From assembly GCF_003029735.1 (NCBI RefSeq), contig NZ_KZ686270.1, forward strand, positions 62,001-126,000: DNA of 64,000 nucleotides, read 5' to 3'. Under the pieces are notes generated by a model. That model was given only the letters and a program-made list of their open reading frames with translations. It was not told the origin of the DNA and did not search any database. Both the position numbers and the translations under genes were made by a program. Shown here piece after piece: positions 53,399-62,003 of the stretch. The DNA comes from Pedobacter yulinensis (GTDB lineage: Bacteria; Bacteroidota; Bacteroidia; Sphingobacteriales; Sphingobacteriaceae). Within the stretch, counting starts at the first letter, position 1, and the number at the start of each line of letters is the position of its first letter.

Positions 53399-53486
53399 AT
53401 TCTCTATCAGTTTGTAGTTTTAAGATACAAAATAACGCCCGGAAATCCAAGTTCTCAGCTGCAATAAAAAAACCGCATCCATAAAA

Positions 53487-53507
53487 AAAGCCGCTTGAAG
53501 CGGCTTT
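53487..53507 (-). terminator. terminator of the LolD-to-S41 operon
   Basis: AAAGCCGC-TTGAA-GCGGCTTT is a perfect eight-pair stem; on the minus strand it is followed by a run of T residues. It is located 19 bases past the S41 peptidase stop (53526) and ends the four-gene operon. Confidence 0.9.
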
Positions 53508-53525
53508 AAATGATATGGCGATCAA

Positions 53526-55208
53526 TTATTTCAACTTTGGAGTAGCGACCATGCCGACAAAGTCAGTACCTGTTCTGACTGGCTTGATCCGCCCGGCAGT
53601 GAATGTCTTGACAGAAACCGTTCCACCTCCTTTTAACGACATGGTTTTAGGCGAAACCAGCGTCTGGCCGGTCGAAGCCGTGGTCGCAGCAGTTTGCACG
53701 CCCAGCGTCTTGAGTGCCAGGCTCAGGTAGTTTTCCCTCACATCACCAAACTGGTACCTCGGATCATCGAACTCATCGGCATACCCGGCATCAGGCTGCA
53801 TGCCGCCGTAATAGCCGCCCTGTCCCAGCGCATTTTTGGTTTCAAACAGTGAAAAATAGACATCGTATTTTTTCTCGATCGTGATGGGGAAAAAACCGAT
53901 CGGTTTACCATAGGTCTTTTCGCCCACGATCTTCACGTTAACATAGGGCCTGAGGCTGTTGATCACAAGTTCGCTTGCCGAGGCTGTTCCTGCTGCCACG
54001 ATGAACGTTACATTTTTAACGCCGGTCAGCGGACCTTTTTTCTCGAACCTGGCTATATTCTGCGGATTGGTTTCGCTGTAGGGGATGTCGAAATAAGTGG
54101 CGATCCGTCCTTCAATATACTGTAATTTCCCGTTCCGGTCCAGCAGGGGCTGATTCTTTAAAATCGTTGCCTGCCCCTTCTGCATGGTTTGGTTAAAATA
54201 TTCGGTAAACATCACATCGGTCGTTTTCACGGTCGAGGGCGCAATCAGGTTAACCATGTATTTGGCCGTTTCAACATATCCGCCACCGTTGTAGCGCAGA
54301 TCAACGACAAGATCGGTAATTCCCTCTGCCGCAAATTTCGCAAAAGCAGGATCGAGGTTCACATCACTTGACGAGGCGCTCGAACTGCCGGATGCGGATA
54401 ATTCAGAGAAACGGGCAAAAGAAAGGTAGCCGATTTTTTTTCCGCCAACGTTCAGTACCGCCGACGTATCGACCGCACTGCTCTTGTAAGTTTGTTTAAC
54501 CAGGTTCTTGGTAAAAGCTTTTCGATCTGCATAATTGCTGCCCTGGATTGTTACGCTGGCCGAGCCCAAAGGCGCCCGGAGCGCTGCCTCTGCATCATAG
54601 TTTGCGCCCACAGAAGCGCCATTGATTTTTTCAATTACATCGCCCCTGCGCAAACCCGCCTTGTCGGCCGGCGAACCGTCATACACCTGTACAATAAACA
54701 AGAGGTACGCGCGCGCATCGTTAATGATGTAAGAAACCGCGCGCAGGCCGATGTCGTTACCAATACCAGAAAGCTCAACTGCAGATTTGCGAGCCGGTAA
54801 AACAGACAGAACATTGTTGTCATCCGTATCATCGATATACGAGTATTTGATCGAGTTGCTTCCTGATACATACTCAGGCGAATTGGAAGCCTTGATCAGG
54901 TTAAAGAGGTTGTTCTCGTACTTATCCAGATTGGTGCTGCCGGAGGTATACTTCCGCGGTTCATAAGCGTCATAACCAGGCAGGGTTGTATTCCAGTAAT
55001 AGACCTGCTGGGCATATAGAAATATCGAATCGTTGGTCAGTTCTACGCGGTTGGTGGTCGGGGTTTGTTTGGTGTTGCCGCCGCCAACTGGCGGATCTAC
55101 CGGCGGTTCGGGCGTTTTCACGTCCGATTTCTTGCAAGAAACTGCTACACCCATACACAAAATCGCCATCGCACGGAGCAGGTTTCCTTTTGTCATCATC
55201 GTTGTCAT
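53526..55208 (-). CDS. S41 family peptidase (C-terminal-processing type), lipoprotein
   Basis: This is a 560-residue periplasmic or outer-membrane lipoprotein with a signal ending GVAVSC and a Pro-rich linker after it. A PDZ domain (about 165-235; DGSPADKAGLRRGDVIEKIN) precedes the protease core. The catalytic Ser lies in FIVAAGTASASELVINSL, near residue 410, and the Lys in GEKTYGKPIG, near 430, the Ser-Lys dyad of C-terminal-processing proteases. VVDLRYNGGGYVET is the usual core strand. It starts three bases after the HAD-like gene and is the last gene of the operon. Confidence 0.92.
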   Translation of the reverse strand: MTTMMTKGNLLRAMAILCMGVAVSCKKSDVKTPEPPVDPPVGGGNTKQTPTTNRVELTNDSIFLYAQQVYYWNTTLPGYDAYEPRKYTSGSTNLDKYENNLFNLIKASNSPEYVSGSNSIKYSYIDDTDDNNVLSVLPARKSAVELSGIGNDIGLRAVSYIINDARAYLLFIVQVYDGSPADKAGLRRGDVIEKINGASVGANYDAEAALRAPLGSASVTIQGSNYADRKAFTKNLVKQTYKSSAVDTSAVLNVGGKKIGYLSFARFSELSASGSSSASSSDVNLDPAFAKFAAEGITDLVVDLRYNGGGYVETAKYMVNLIAPSTVKTTDVMFTEYFNQTMQKGQATILKNQPLLDRNGKLQYIEGRIATYFDIPYSETNPQNIARFEKKGPLTGVKNVTFIVAAGTASASELVINSLRPYVNVKIVGEKTYGKPIGFFPITIEKKYDVYFSLFETKNALGQGGYYGGMQPDAGYADEFDDPRYQFGDVRENYLSLALKTLGVQTAATTASTGQTLVSPKTMSLKGGGTVSVKTFTAGRIKPVRTGTDFVGMVATPKLK

Positions 55209-55211
55209 TTT

Positions 55212-55817
55212 TTACAATAAGTCATGTACACGAATATACGGTAAATATGACGGGAAAGTTGGCGCGGGCGTAAAATTGTTTTCAGCAACCAACAGGATCT
55301 TTTTCGCGGCTAGGCCGCTGTTTTCCAGCAAGCCGGCATATACTTCTTCACGGCTCTTGTTCAATTCCTCGCAGAAATAAACCGACAGGTAAGGTTCAAG
55401 GCCATGCCACTCCACCTGCCTGATCTTGTTGAGCTGCTGGCGGGGGTTTTTATCGGTTACGATCCAGATCTTCTTCCGCTCTACCACCAGCTCCTGCAGC
55501 AGGTCCAGCAGGTCTTTGTAGAGCAACAGCTTCAGCGGCAGCTGGGCCGTCTCATGGAGCCGCATGAAATTTTCTTCGAGGCCTGCGGCAATCCCGAAGC
55601 AGGCGGCAGTTTCCCGGAACATTCCCTCCTCCCCATGGCTTTCGTATCTTCTTTTCATAAAAGCCACCACATCGCCGGCAGGCAGCTGATCGGTATATTC
55701 CATAAACTGCGCAAAGAGATAATAAACCTGCAGCAGGTAGTCTTTTTCGGGGTAAAGAACGTTGTCAAAGCTGAAAATAAAAGCTTCTTTATCGGTGGTC
55801 AGGTGGTTAAAGGCCAT
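55212..55817 (-). CDS. HAD-like protein lacking the catalytic nucleophile
   Basis: This is a 201-residue protein with a haloacid-dehalogenase fold. ATG 55817 (MAFNHLTTDK) is the start; the upstream frame overlaps the neighbouring gene. Motif I reads IFSFDNVLYP, so the nucleophilic Asp of DxD is Ser 16 while the second Asp 18 is kept. Motif II Thr is in IWIVTDKN. Motif IV, normally GDxxxD, is VAENNF. It is therefore unlikely to be an active phosphatase. It overlaps the pre-ATP-grasp gene by 11 bases and is followed by the S41 peptidase after three bases. A regulatory or binding function is inferred. Confidence 0.72.
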   Translation of the reverse strand: MAFNHLTTDKEAFIFSFDNVLYPEKDYLLQVYYLFAQFMEYTDQLPAGDVVAFMKRRYESHGEEGMFRETAACFGIAAGLEENFMRLHETAQLPLKLLLYKDLLDLLQELVVERKKIWIVTDKNPRQQLNKIRQVEWHGLEPYLSVYFCEELNKSREEVYAGLLENSGLAAKKILLVAENNFTPAPTFPSYLPYIRVHDLL

Positions 55818-56304
55818 CGGCAGAAACGGTAAAAAGTTGAAAATGTCCGTTCTGATCGGATACAAAAGCGCCCTGAAGTGCGGCACTTCGCCCTGCAGAT
55901 TCTTCTGCTCCAGTGAGCGGCGGAAAGGCGGCCACCGGCTTTCCCTCCAGCCAGACCGACCAGCGTTCTGCAGCAGGCGTTGCCGGGGCCAGCCAGTGTA
56001 TTGCATCGGCAGGCAGCAGCACCCGGATGCCGAACTCCGCGAAAAGCACCGCCGATTCGGCAAGTGCCCTCACCTCTTCAGCCAGAAGCGGCAAAATGGC
56101 ATCGGCGCCCTGATCCAGGCAAGCCTGAAGCAATTGATGCGCGAGCGCCGCCGGCAGGTATGCCCCGAGCGAAACGAACCGGTATTCCGGCGTTTGCAGC
56201 GAGGGCATTTCCCCATAGCCGCCCAGGATCAGGTGATGCCCGGCGAAGGCTTTCAATAGTTTTAGCGTGCGGGGCGAATGGCCCCCGGTTATCAGGACAG
56301 TCAC
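55807..56304 (-). CDS. orphan pre-ATP-grasp-like domain protein
   Basis: This is a 165-residue protein. TVLITGGHSPRTLKLLKAF followed by ILGGYGEMPSL, AYLPAALAHQLLQACLDQGADAILPL and FAEFGIRVLLP resembles the Rossmann-like N-terminal (pre-ATP-grasp) domain of carbamoyl-phosphate-synthase-type ATP-grasp ligases. The ATP-grasp domain itself is missing: the frame ends after a further 50 or so residues without a nucleotide-binding motif. It starts 23 bases after LolD and overlaps the HAD-like gene by 11 bases. Function is unknown; truncation of a larger ligase or a stand-alone binding protein are the main options. Confidence 0.65.
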   Translation of the reverse strand: MTVLITGGHSPRTLKLLKAFAGHHLILGGYGEMPSLQTPEYRFVSLGAYLPAALAHQLLQACLDQGADAILPLLAEEVRALAESAVLFAEFGIRVLLPADAIHWLAPATPAAERWSVWLEGKPVAAFPPLTGAEESAGRSAALQGAFVSDQNGHFQLFTVSADGL

Positions 56305-56327
56305 GGTATAATTTGTAATTGAGGGCT

Positions 56328-56984
56328 TCAGGCCGAAACGATCATGCCGTCTTTCATGGTCACGACACGATCGCTCATTTTAGCCAGGTCCTCGTTGTGG
56401 GTTACGATAATAAAGGTTTGATTGAAATCGTCGCGAAGTTTAAAAAATAAATGGTGCAGCGCCTTGGCATTCGCCGAGTCCAGGTTGCCCGAAGGTTCAT
56501 CTGCAAGTACGATACCCGGTCCATTGATGAGCGCCCGGGCAATAGCGACCCGCTGCTGCTCCCCGCCAGACAGCGCTGCCGGCTTGTGTCCTGCCCGCGC
56601 TGCCAGGCCGAAAAAATCGAGCAGTTCCAATGCACGGTTTTCAGCCTGCTTTCTTGCTGTACCGGCTATAAAAGCCGGTATGCAGATATTTTCAAGGGCG
56701 GTAAATTCAGGCAGCAAATGATGAAACTGGAAAACAAACCCGATATTGCGGTTGCGGAAAGCACTCAGCGCATTGCCGTTCAGTCCGTTTACTGCTGTAC
56801 CGTTTAACGTTACCGTGCCCGAGTCGGGCCGGTCCAGCGTGCCGAGTATGTGCAAGAGGGTACTTTTGCCTGCACCCGAAGCGCCAACGATGCTCACGAT
56901 CTCACCCTGTTTAACATCAAAGTCTACGCCCTTCAGGATAGACAGGTTACCATAAGATTTTTTAATTCCTTCTGCTCTCAGCAT
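56328..56984 (-). CDS. ABC transporter ATP-binding protein, LolD-like
   Basis: This is a 218-residue ABC ATPase of the LolD/MacB type. ATG 56984 ([12 protein letters not shown]) is the start; the longer upstream frame crosses the intergenic region. Walker A is GASGAGKST, the Q-loop is [17 protein letters not shown] (typical of LolD), the signature is [15 protein letters not shown], Walker B is IVLADEP and the H-loop is ITVTHNEDL-like (actual text IIVTHNEDL). The permease (LolCE-type) is not in the window. It is the first gene of the operon with the pre-ATP-grasp, HAD and S41 genes, so lipoprotein traffic may link with them. Confidence 0.9.
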   Translation of the reverse strand: MLRAEGIKKSYGNLSILKGVDFDVKQGEIVSIVGASGAGKSTLLHILGTLDRPDSGTVTLNGTAVNGLNGNALSAFRNRNIGFVFQFHHLLPEFTALENICIPAFIAGTARKQAENRALELLDFFGLAARAGHKPAALSGGEQQRVAIARALINGPGIVLADEPSGNLDSANAKALHHLFFKLRDDFNQTFIIVTHNEDLAKMSDRVVTMKDGMIVSA

Positions 56985-57128
56985 ATGCAAATGTAGAAAA
57001 AAAGATGACGCCCCTCCCGGCAGACGCCGGAACCAGAACAAAGCGACGGGCACTTTGTTCGGACAATGAACGGATTTGGCCTGCAGTTCGGCGCCTAGGC
57101 GCCTCGTCGTTAAAAAAAACAGGATAAA

Positions 57129-57159
57129 TTTGGAAATAACGTTGAGTTTTATAACTTTG
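57129..57159 (+). promoter_or_regulatory. promoter of the winged-helix locus (-33 and -7 elements)
   Basis: TTTG (57129-57132), a 19-base spacer and TAACTTTG (57152-57159) match the Bacteroidota consensus TTTG-N19-TAnnTTTG in full, 22 bases before ATG 57181. The -7 element overlaps the operator palindrome that follows, which would allow direct repression. Confidence 0.7.
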
Positions 57160-57177
57160 CAAAACAAAGTACTTTTG
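57154..57177. promoter_or_regulatory. operator-like palindrome, copy 1
   Basis: ACTTTG-CAAAA-CAAAGT is a perfect 6-5-6 palindrome that overlaps the -7 element and is followed by ACTTTTG. A near-copy with the same spacing lies at 58138, before the DUF4173 gene. The winged-helix regulator encoded between the two is the obvious candidate ligand. Confidence 0.65.
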
Positions 57178-57180
57178 AAA

Positions 57181-57825
57181 ATGACTGATCAACAGGAACA
57201 CATCTCCGCGCTGAAGGACATCCGCAACATGATGGAGCGTTCTTCCCGGTTTATTTCATTAAGCGGTCTTTCTGGCGTAGGTGCCGGCGTCGCCGCGCTG
57301 GTTGGCGCATTCCTGGCCCACCGCGAATTTTCCAGGTTTGATCAGCGCAGCTTTGACCGCAGCGCCGAATATTCCGCAGGCCTAAACGGCGAAGCCGACC
57401 TGGAGTTCAACCTGATCCGCATAGCGGTCGGTGTACTTGCCGCCGCCCTTGCTTCGGGATTCCTGTTTACCTGGCTCAAGGCGCGCCGCAGCCAGCTGCC
57501 GCTCTGGGACAGGACCACCAGACACATGCTCGTTAACCTGTTCGTGCCACTTTTTGCGGGCGGCTGTTTCGTACTATCGCTTTTATTCAACAGTCCCGCA
57601 TTGGTATCGCCGGCATGCCTCGTTTTTTACGGACTTGCGCTTATTAACGCTTCTAAATATACGCTTACAGATATTCGTTATCTCGGTTACCTTGAGGTGG
57701 TGCTCGGTATTGTAAACCTTGTTTTCCCCGGCCTCGGACTTATCTTCTGGACCATTGGCTTCGGGTTGTTACACATTCTTTACGGTACCGTCATGTACTT
57801 AAAATATGAACGGAAAAGCGCATGA
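57181..57825 (+). CDS. multi-pass membrane protein of the winged-helix locus
   Basis: This is a 214-residue membrane protein with about five or six transmembrane helices and no catalytic motif. The N-terminus ([20 protein letters not shown]) is a soluble helix. [18 protein letters not shown] is the first membrane segment, and [19 protein letters not shown] and [20 protein letters not shown] follow. Similar proteins precede a short winged-helix regulator in other Bacteroidota, so this is a known neighbourhood of unknown role. The ATG 57181 start lies just after the promoter and operator. Its stop overlaps the regulator start (ATGA). Confidence 0.83.
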   Translation: MTDQQEHISALKDIRNMMERSSRFISLSGLSGVGAGVAALVGAFLAHREFSRFDQRSFDRSAEYSAGLNGEADLEFNLIRIAVGVLAAALASGFLFTWLKARRSQLPLWDRTTRHMLVNLFVPLFAGGCFVLSLLFNSPALVSPACLVFYGLALINASKYTLTDIRYLGYLEVVLGIVNLVFPGLGLIFWTIGFGLLHILYGTVMYLKYERKSA

Positions 57826-58121
57826 AAAACCCGATCGAGTCATTAAACAAGATTTTCGACAGCCGCATCAGGCTGGGTGTCATGTCGGTGCTGATGGTGA
57901 ACGAGCGCGTCAACTTCAATGACCTGAAACAAATGCTCGAACTGACCGATGGCAATTTGGCCTCGCACCTGAACACACTGGAACAGGCAGGCCTGATCTC
58001 GGTGCAGAAAGGTTTTGTTGGAAAAAAAACCAACACCACCTACCAGGCCACAGCGACCGGGCGCGAGGCTTTTAGAAACCACCTGAATGCCCTTGAAAAA
58101 ATGATTAAAAACATCGACTAA
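57822..58121 (+). CDS. short winged-helix transcriptional regulator
   Basis: This is a 99-residue protein that consists of one winged helix (PF13601-like). RLGVMSVLMVNERVNFNDLKQ is helix 1-2, LELTDGNLASHLNTLEQAGL is the recognition helix, and ISVQKGFVGKKTNTTYQATATGREAF is the wing. It would act as a dimer on a short palindrome. The two operator-like palindromes before its own operon and before the next gene suggest that it represses both. It overlaps the upstream membrane-protein gene by four bases. Confidence 0.9.
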   Translation: MKNPIESLNKIFDSRIRLGVMSVLMVNERVNFNDLKQMLELTDGNLASHLNTLEQAGLISVQKGFVGKKTNTTYQATATGREAFRNHLNALEKMIKNID

Positions 58122-58137
58122 TTTTTTTTATCCATAC

Positions 58138-58160
58138 ACTTTGAAACTCAAAGCACTTTT
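58138..58160. promoter_or_regulatory. operator-like palindrome, copy 2
   Basis: ACTTTG-AAACT-CAAAGC then ACTTTT repeats the pattern of the 57154 site: same five-base spacer, same half-site order and the same ACTTTT tail. The perfect core is CTTTG/CAAAG. It ends three bases before the DUF4173 ATG (58164), so binding would block translation start or transcription there. Confidence 0.6.
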
Positions 58161-58163
58161 AAA

Positions 58164-59744
58164 ATGAAAATACAAATTAAATCTGACCAGACACCGGCAC
58201 TGGTGGTGACCGGCGGCCTGCTTTTCACCCTGCTTTTCTGGAACGAGGGTCTGGGCCTTAACCTGTTGATATATTCGTTGTTTATCTGGCTGGGTATGCG
58301 TTTCAACAGCATGCTTACGGCGCAAAAACAACCCGTTTTTTATGCGATCACCCACCTGGTCTGCGCGGCCATGGTTGTCGTTAACCATTCCGAGCTATCG
58401 CTTTTCGCGTACTACCTCAGTTTATTTGTCTGGGTAGGCCGCACTCATTACCCGCTGCTCAGGACTGCAGGTACCGCCCTCTTTACGGGTTTGCTGCGTT
58501 TTCTCTTACTCCCCTTTACGCTGTTTCAACGGCTGAAGCGCCTGCGTATCGGGGGTTTCGCTTTTCGCCCGCTAATCAGGCCGCTTAAATACCTGGTGCT
58601 GCCTGCCTTTGCCGTCTTTGTTTTCACCCTGATCTATGCGGCTGCGAATGCGCAGTTTGCTGCATTGGTCTCGGTGCTGATCGACAGCGTCGGGCAGATC
58701 ATCGATTTTCTGTCTGAAATTATTTCTGTCAGGGTCTTTCACATCCTTGCCGGGATGATCGTTACGGCTGCCCTGCTGCTTACCTATGAGCCGGGCTGGG
58801 CAGAGCACGCAGAAGACGGCTTTTCAGAGCTATTGCAGCGGCGCGGCACCGTAACCAGGCAAAGCCTTTGGCGCCAGGCGGTCAATCAGCTGTCCATTGG
58901 CCTGACAAGCCGTAACCTCGCCCTCAAGACAGAACTCATCAACGCAAAAATCTGCCTGGTGCTGCTCAACCTCTTGCTGCTCGTTCTGAATGTCCTTGAC
59001 TTGAAAAATGTCTGGTTCAGCGGTACCGGGCCGGCAGACCCCTCGGCCGAACTGCATGACGGCACCAATGCCCTTATCATCAGCATTGTGTTAGCCATGG
59101 CCATCATCATTTTCTTCTTCAGGGGGAATCTGAATTTTTACCGCAATAACGGGGTGCTGAAAATGCTGGCTTACGCCTGGATCGCTCAAAACGCCTTCCT
59201 GATCTTATCTGTTACGCTGCGCGATCTGAACTACATCAGCCTGTACGGCCTGACGTATAAACGTATTGGCGTGGGGTTCTTCCTGCTGCTCTGCTGCGCC
59301 GGACTGGCGACCGTTTACATCAAGGTGGCAGCCAGGCGCACCTTCTTTTACCTCTACCGGTTAAACGGCTTCATCTGGCTGCTGCTGCTCGCCGCCGCAT
59401 CGGTCGTGAACTGGGATGTATTGATCGTTCGTTACAACGTCTCACATGCCGGCCGCGTTTCGCTTGACGTTGATCACCTCATGGGTTTGTCTGATAAGGC
59501 ATTGCCCGCCCTTCATGCAAACCGTCAGCTGCTGATGCAGCATGTAAAAACAATTGAAGAACCGCAGCACCGCCCAAACGCGGAACACGTTGTGCAGCGA
59601 ACGCCTGATGAGGCTGCCCGCAATTTTTCCAACCGCCTGGAAGAGAAAACGGAAGGTTTCTATGCGCGCCAGGCGGGCGGGACCTGGCTGTCCTGGAATC
59701 TTCCCGACCAGCAGACAAAAACTTACCTAAACGGCTCGAAATGA
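58164..59744 (+). CDS. DUF4173/DUF4153 multi-pass membrane protein
   Basis: This is a 526-residue inner-membrane protein with about twelve hydrophobic helices. LRIGGFAFRPLIRPLKYLVL and the following helices fit the DUF4173 layout; a hydrophilic C-terminal tail of about 110 residues contains VNWDVLIVRYNVSHAGRVSL, a conserved feature of these proteins. Family members sit beside sensor or exosortase genes in Bacteroidota, but have no known activity. The next gene overlaps by four bases (ATGA), so it belongs to the exosortase unit. Confidence 0.85.
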   Translation: MKIQIKSDQTPALVVTGGLLFTLLFWNEGLGLNLLIYSLFIWLGMRFNSMLTAQKQPVFYAITHLVCAAMVVVNHSELSLFAYYLSLFVWVGRTHYPLLRTAGTALFTGLLRFLLLPFTLFQRLKRLRIGGFAFRPLIRPLKYLVLPAFAVFVFTLIYAAANAQFAALVSVLIDSVGQIIDFLSEIISVRVFHILAGMIVTAALLLTYEPGWAEHAEDGFSELLQRRGTVTRQSLWRQAVNQLSIGLTSRNLALKTELINAKICLVLLNLLLLVLNVLDLKNVWFSGTGPADPSAELHDGTNALIISIVLAMAIIIFFFRGNLNFYRNNGVLKMLAYAWIAQNAFLILSVTLRDLNYISLYGLTYKRIGVGFFLLLCCAGLATVYIKVAARRTFFYLYRLNGFIWLLLLAAASVVNWDVLIVRYNVSHAGRVSLDVDHLMGLSDKALPALHANRQLLMQHVKTIEEPQHRPNAEHVVQRTPDEAARNFSNRLEEKTEGFYARQAGGTWLSWNLPDQQTKTYLNGSK

Positions 59745-60181
59745 AAAGACACCTTGCTACGGCAGTTCCGGCCTTCGCTGCACTGTTCATTTTGGCCAAA
59801 TTTTGGTATGCGCAGGCGGCGACAGCAGCGCTGCGCCCGATGCTGGCACCGGTGAGCCTGGTTGTTGGGGCGTTTACAAATGCACCCGGCCGCTGGACCC
59901 ATTCCGGTTACCTGCATCAGGATGCCGCCATCCTGATTGAAAAATCCTGTTCGGGATTCAACTTTCTGCTGCTGGTTGTCTCACTTTTCTGCGCCAGGTA
60001 CCTTACTTCAGCACAGGACCGAAACCCGTTCTTCTGGCCCTTTGCCGCAGCCATCAGTTTTGCCTGGACCGTCGTTGTAAACAGTTCCAGGATCCTGCTG
60101 AACCTGACCTGCAAAACAAAAAGCAGGCTTGCCGAAAGTTTTCAGGAAACCGGTTTACCACTTCCTGATCGATATGTCTAA
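59741..60181 (+). pseudogene. xrtK: exosortase K, truncated before the catalytic His
   Basis: The 146-residue frame starts like exosortase K: an N-terminal membrane helix (FAALFILAKFWYA), LIEKSCSGFNFLLL with the catalytic Cys (Cys 70), and VVVNSSRILLNL with the catalytic Arg (Arg 117). Exosortases need a third residue, a His in a following segment (H-E-x-x-G in XrtK as I recall it). Here the frame ends after 29 more residues with no His, reading the tail SRLAESFQETG out of frame with the next gene. It therefore looks like the front part of a broken enzyme. It overlaps DUF4173 by four bases. Confidence 0.7.
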
Positions 60182-61070
60182 GCAAGCAGCCGGCTCGGAA
60201 AAAACCTTCCTGCACAGGCTTTCAAAATTCATGAAGGAAAACCGGCTGATCCGTTCTGACGTGCGCATTGGCCTGGTCAGTCAACGCTATAAGCTGACAG
60301 ATCAACAGGAAACCTGGCCTGAAGACCTTCGAAAAGGCAAATTTTCAGGAGGTTTCTTTCTGGAAAACGCCATCAGGCAGACGCTACTCGAAAATTATCG
60401 CTCAGGCATTTCCAGCTATTCCGTGATGGTCGTGATAAGCAATAACTTCGGGCAGGCCATTCTTCCCGACAGCTTTTCAGAACTTTCTTTTTGTTATCCT
60501 GAAAAGCTGTTTTTTTACGAGCTCAACGCCAAGGGCCAATTGCTGAAGCATGCGCTCGACCACCAGCCCGGGCTGGCGGTGCGGCCTGGCCAGCCCCGGC
60601 CGGCACCTGTTTATGCCTGGCCGGACCACAGGCGGGCAGCGCGCTGGCTTCGCGCAGACGCGGGCCCGGCGGTATTTAGTCTATCCTCGTTCAATGGCAT
60701 CACTGAACCCTTAGCCAGCCTGTCTAAATGGGAAAAGGGTCTGCTTTGCGCGGCCCAGGAGCAGTTTAAGCACCTTCATCCCGAACATCAGACGGTAAAG
60801 GGGCGGCATCTTTTAAAGACCGGTTTCCGCTCGGGACTTCTTACCAGTGAATCGGCCTTTATTGCCCTGGAAAACGAAGCCCAAAAAAGGGCTTTGTTAA
60901 AAAAACAGGAAGACATGCTGAACGGTGATCCGTTATTGGACGCCGGCGAAGAAATTCGCATGGATGAGCCATCGCTCAGCATGCTGCTCACCTGTGGCGC
61001 TTTGCTTGTCGTTGCAGCATTTATTTTTAAAAGCAGGCGCAGGCATCGGTTGGCTGGCAAAGTTCATTGA
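60108..61070 (+). pseudogene. C-terminal remnant of an MSEP-CTERM protein (exosortase K substrate)
   Basis: The open frame runs from after a stop at 60105 to 61070; translation could begin at TTG 60129 or ATG 60174. FRKPVYHFLIDMSKQ near the start resembles the entry to a VWA-like domain, and the C-terminus has RMDEPSLSM, a hydrophobic helix (LLTCGALLVVAAFIF) and KSRRRHR, the arrangement of an MSEP-CTERM sorting signal. Full members are around 900 residues with an N-terminal membrane part and a VIT domain. Only about 300 remain, so some 600 are lost, apparently together with the exosortase C-terminus. A short stand-alone gene is an alternative reading. Confidence 0.62.
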
Positions 61071-61097
61071 ACAGGCCGGAAAAATGCCCGTAATTTT

Positions 61098-61105
61098 TAG
61101 CTTTG
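61098..61105 (+). promoter_or_regulatory. candidate -7 element for the deacetylase gene
   Basis: TAGCTTTG is an exact TAnnTTTG match, 28 bases upstream of ATG 61134. It separates the polysaccharide deacetylase transcript from the exosortase locus. Confidence 0.45.
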
Positions 61106-61133
61106 CAGGAATACTTAAAATTTACAGCAACGA

Positions 61134-62003
61134 ATGAAAAATAAGGTACTTTCCCTGGCTGCAGCTGCACTCCTGCTCGCTGCCGGATGCCAGTCGAAAT
61201 CGCAGCCCGGAAGCTCGGTCGCCGCAGACAAAACGGCTGACACCGCAAGCATCGCGCCTGCACAAACCGCAGACGTATCGAAAATCAAACCCGCCAAACC
61301 GGCAGATATCCTGGCCCGGAAACAGGTACCCATTCTTTGTTACCACCAGGTGCGCAACTGGCGGTCTACCGACGGTAAAGTAGGCAAAGACTATATTGTT
61401 GAAGTACAGAATTTCAGAGACCAGTTCAAAATGCTGGCAGACAGCGGTTACCACACCATCCTGCCCGACCAGTTATATGCCTACTTAAATACCGGCGCGC
61501 CATTGCCCAGCAAACCCATCATGCTCACGTTTGACGATACGGATATGGACCAGTTTACCGAAGTGCGCCCAACCCTGCAAAAATATGGCTATAAAGCGGT
61601 GTATTTCATCATGACCGTATCGATTGGCCGTAAAGGACGAATTGAGTACATGACCAAAGAACAGATCAAACAGCTTTCAGACGAAGGCAACGTAATCGGC
61701 AGCCACACTTACGACCACAAGAACTTTAAAAAATACCAGGGCAAGGACTGGGAAGAACAACTCGATAAACCGACCAAAAAACTCGAAGAGATCACTGGCA
61801 AAAAAATAACCGAGTTTGCTTATCCTTTTGGACTTTGGAACAGCGAAGGCATTCCTGAGCTCAAAAAACGCGGGTTCAGAATGGCATTTCAGCTGGCAAC
61901 AAAACGTGATGAAAAAGAGCCCCTTTATACGGTTCGCCGCATCATTGCAAGTGGTTACTGGAGCCCGAAAACACTGAGTAACAGCATTAAAAATAGTTTT
62001 TAA
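61134..62003 (+). CDS. polysaccharide deacetylase family lipoprotein
   Basis: This is a 289-residue lipoprotein (LLLAAGC, Cys 19) with an Ala/Lys/Thr-rich linker to about residue 60. The NodB domain has LTFDDTDMDQF (catalytic Asp pair; the usual TFDDG reads TFDDT), VIGSHTYDHKNF (zinc-binding His pair) and EFAYPFGLWN (substrate loop). It would deacetylate a surface glycan such as poly-N-acetylglucosamine or peptidoglycan. Its stop is directly followed by the GTG start of the metallopeptidase gene, so the two are co-expressed. Confidence 0.9.
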   Translation: MKNKVLSLAAAALLLAAGCQSKSQPGSSVAADKTADTASIAPAQTADVSKIKPAKPADILARKQVPILCYHQVRNWRSTDGKVGKDYIVEVQNFRDQFKMLADSGYHTILPDQLYAYLNTGAPLPSKPIMLTFDDTDMDQFTEVRPTLQKYGYKAVYFIMTVSIGRKGRIEYMTKEQIKQLSDEGNVIGSHTYDHKNFKKYQGKDWEEQLDKPTKKLEEITGKKITEFAYPFGLWNSEGIPELKKRGFRMAFQLATKRDEKEPLYTVRRIIASGYWSPKTLSNSIKNSF

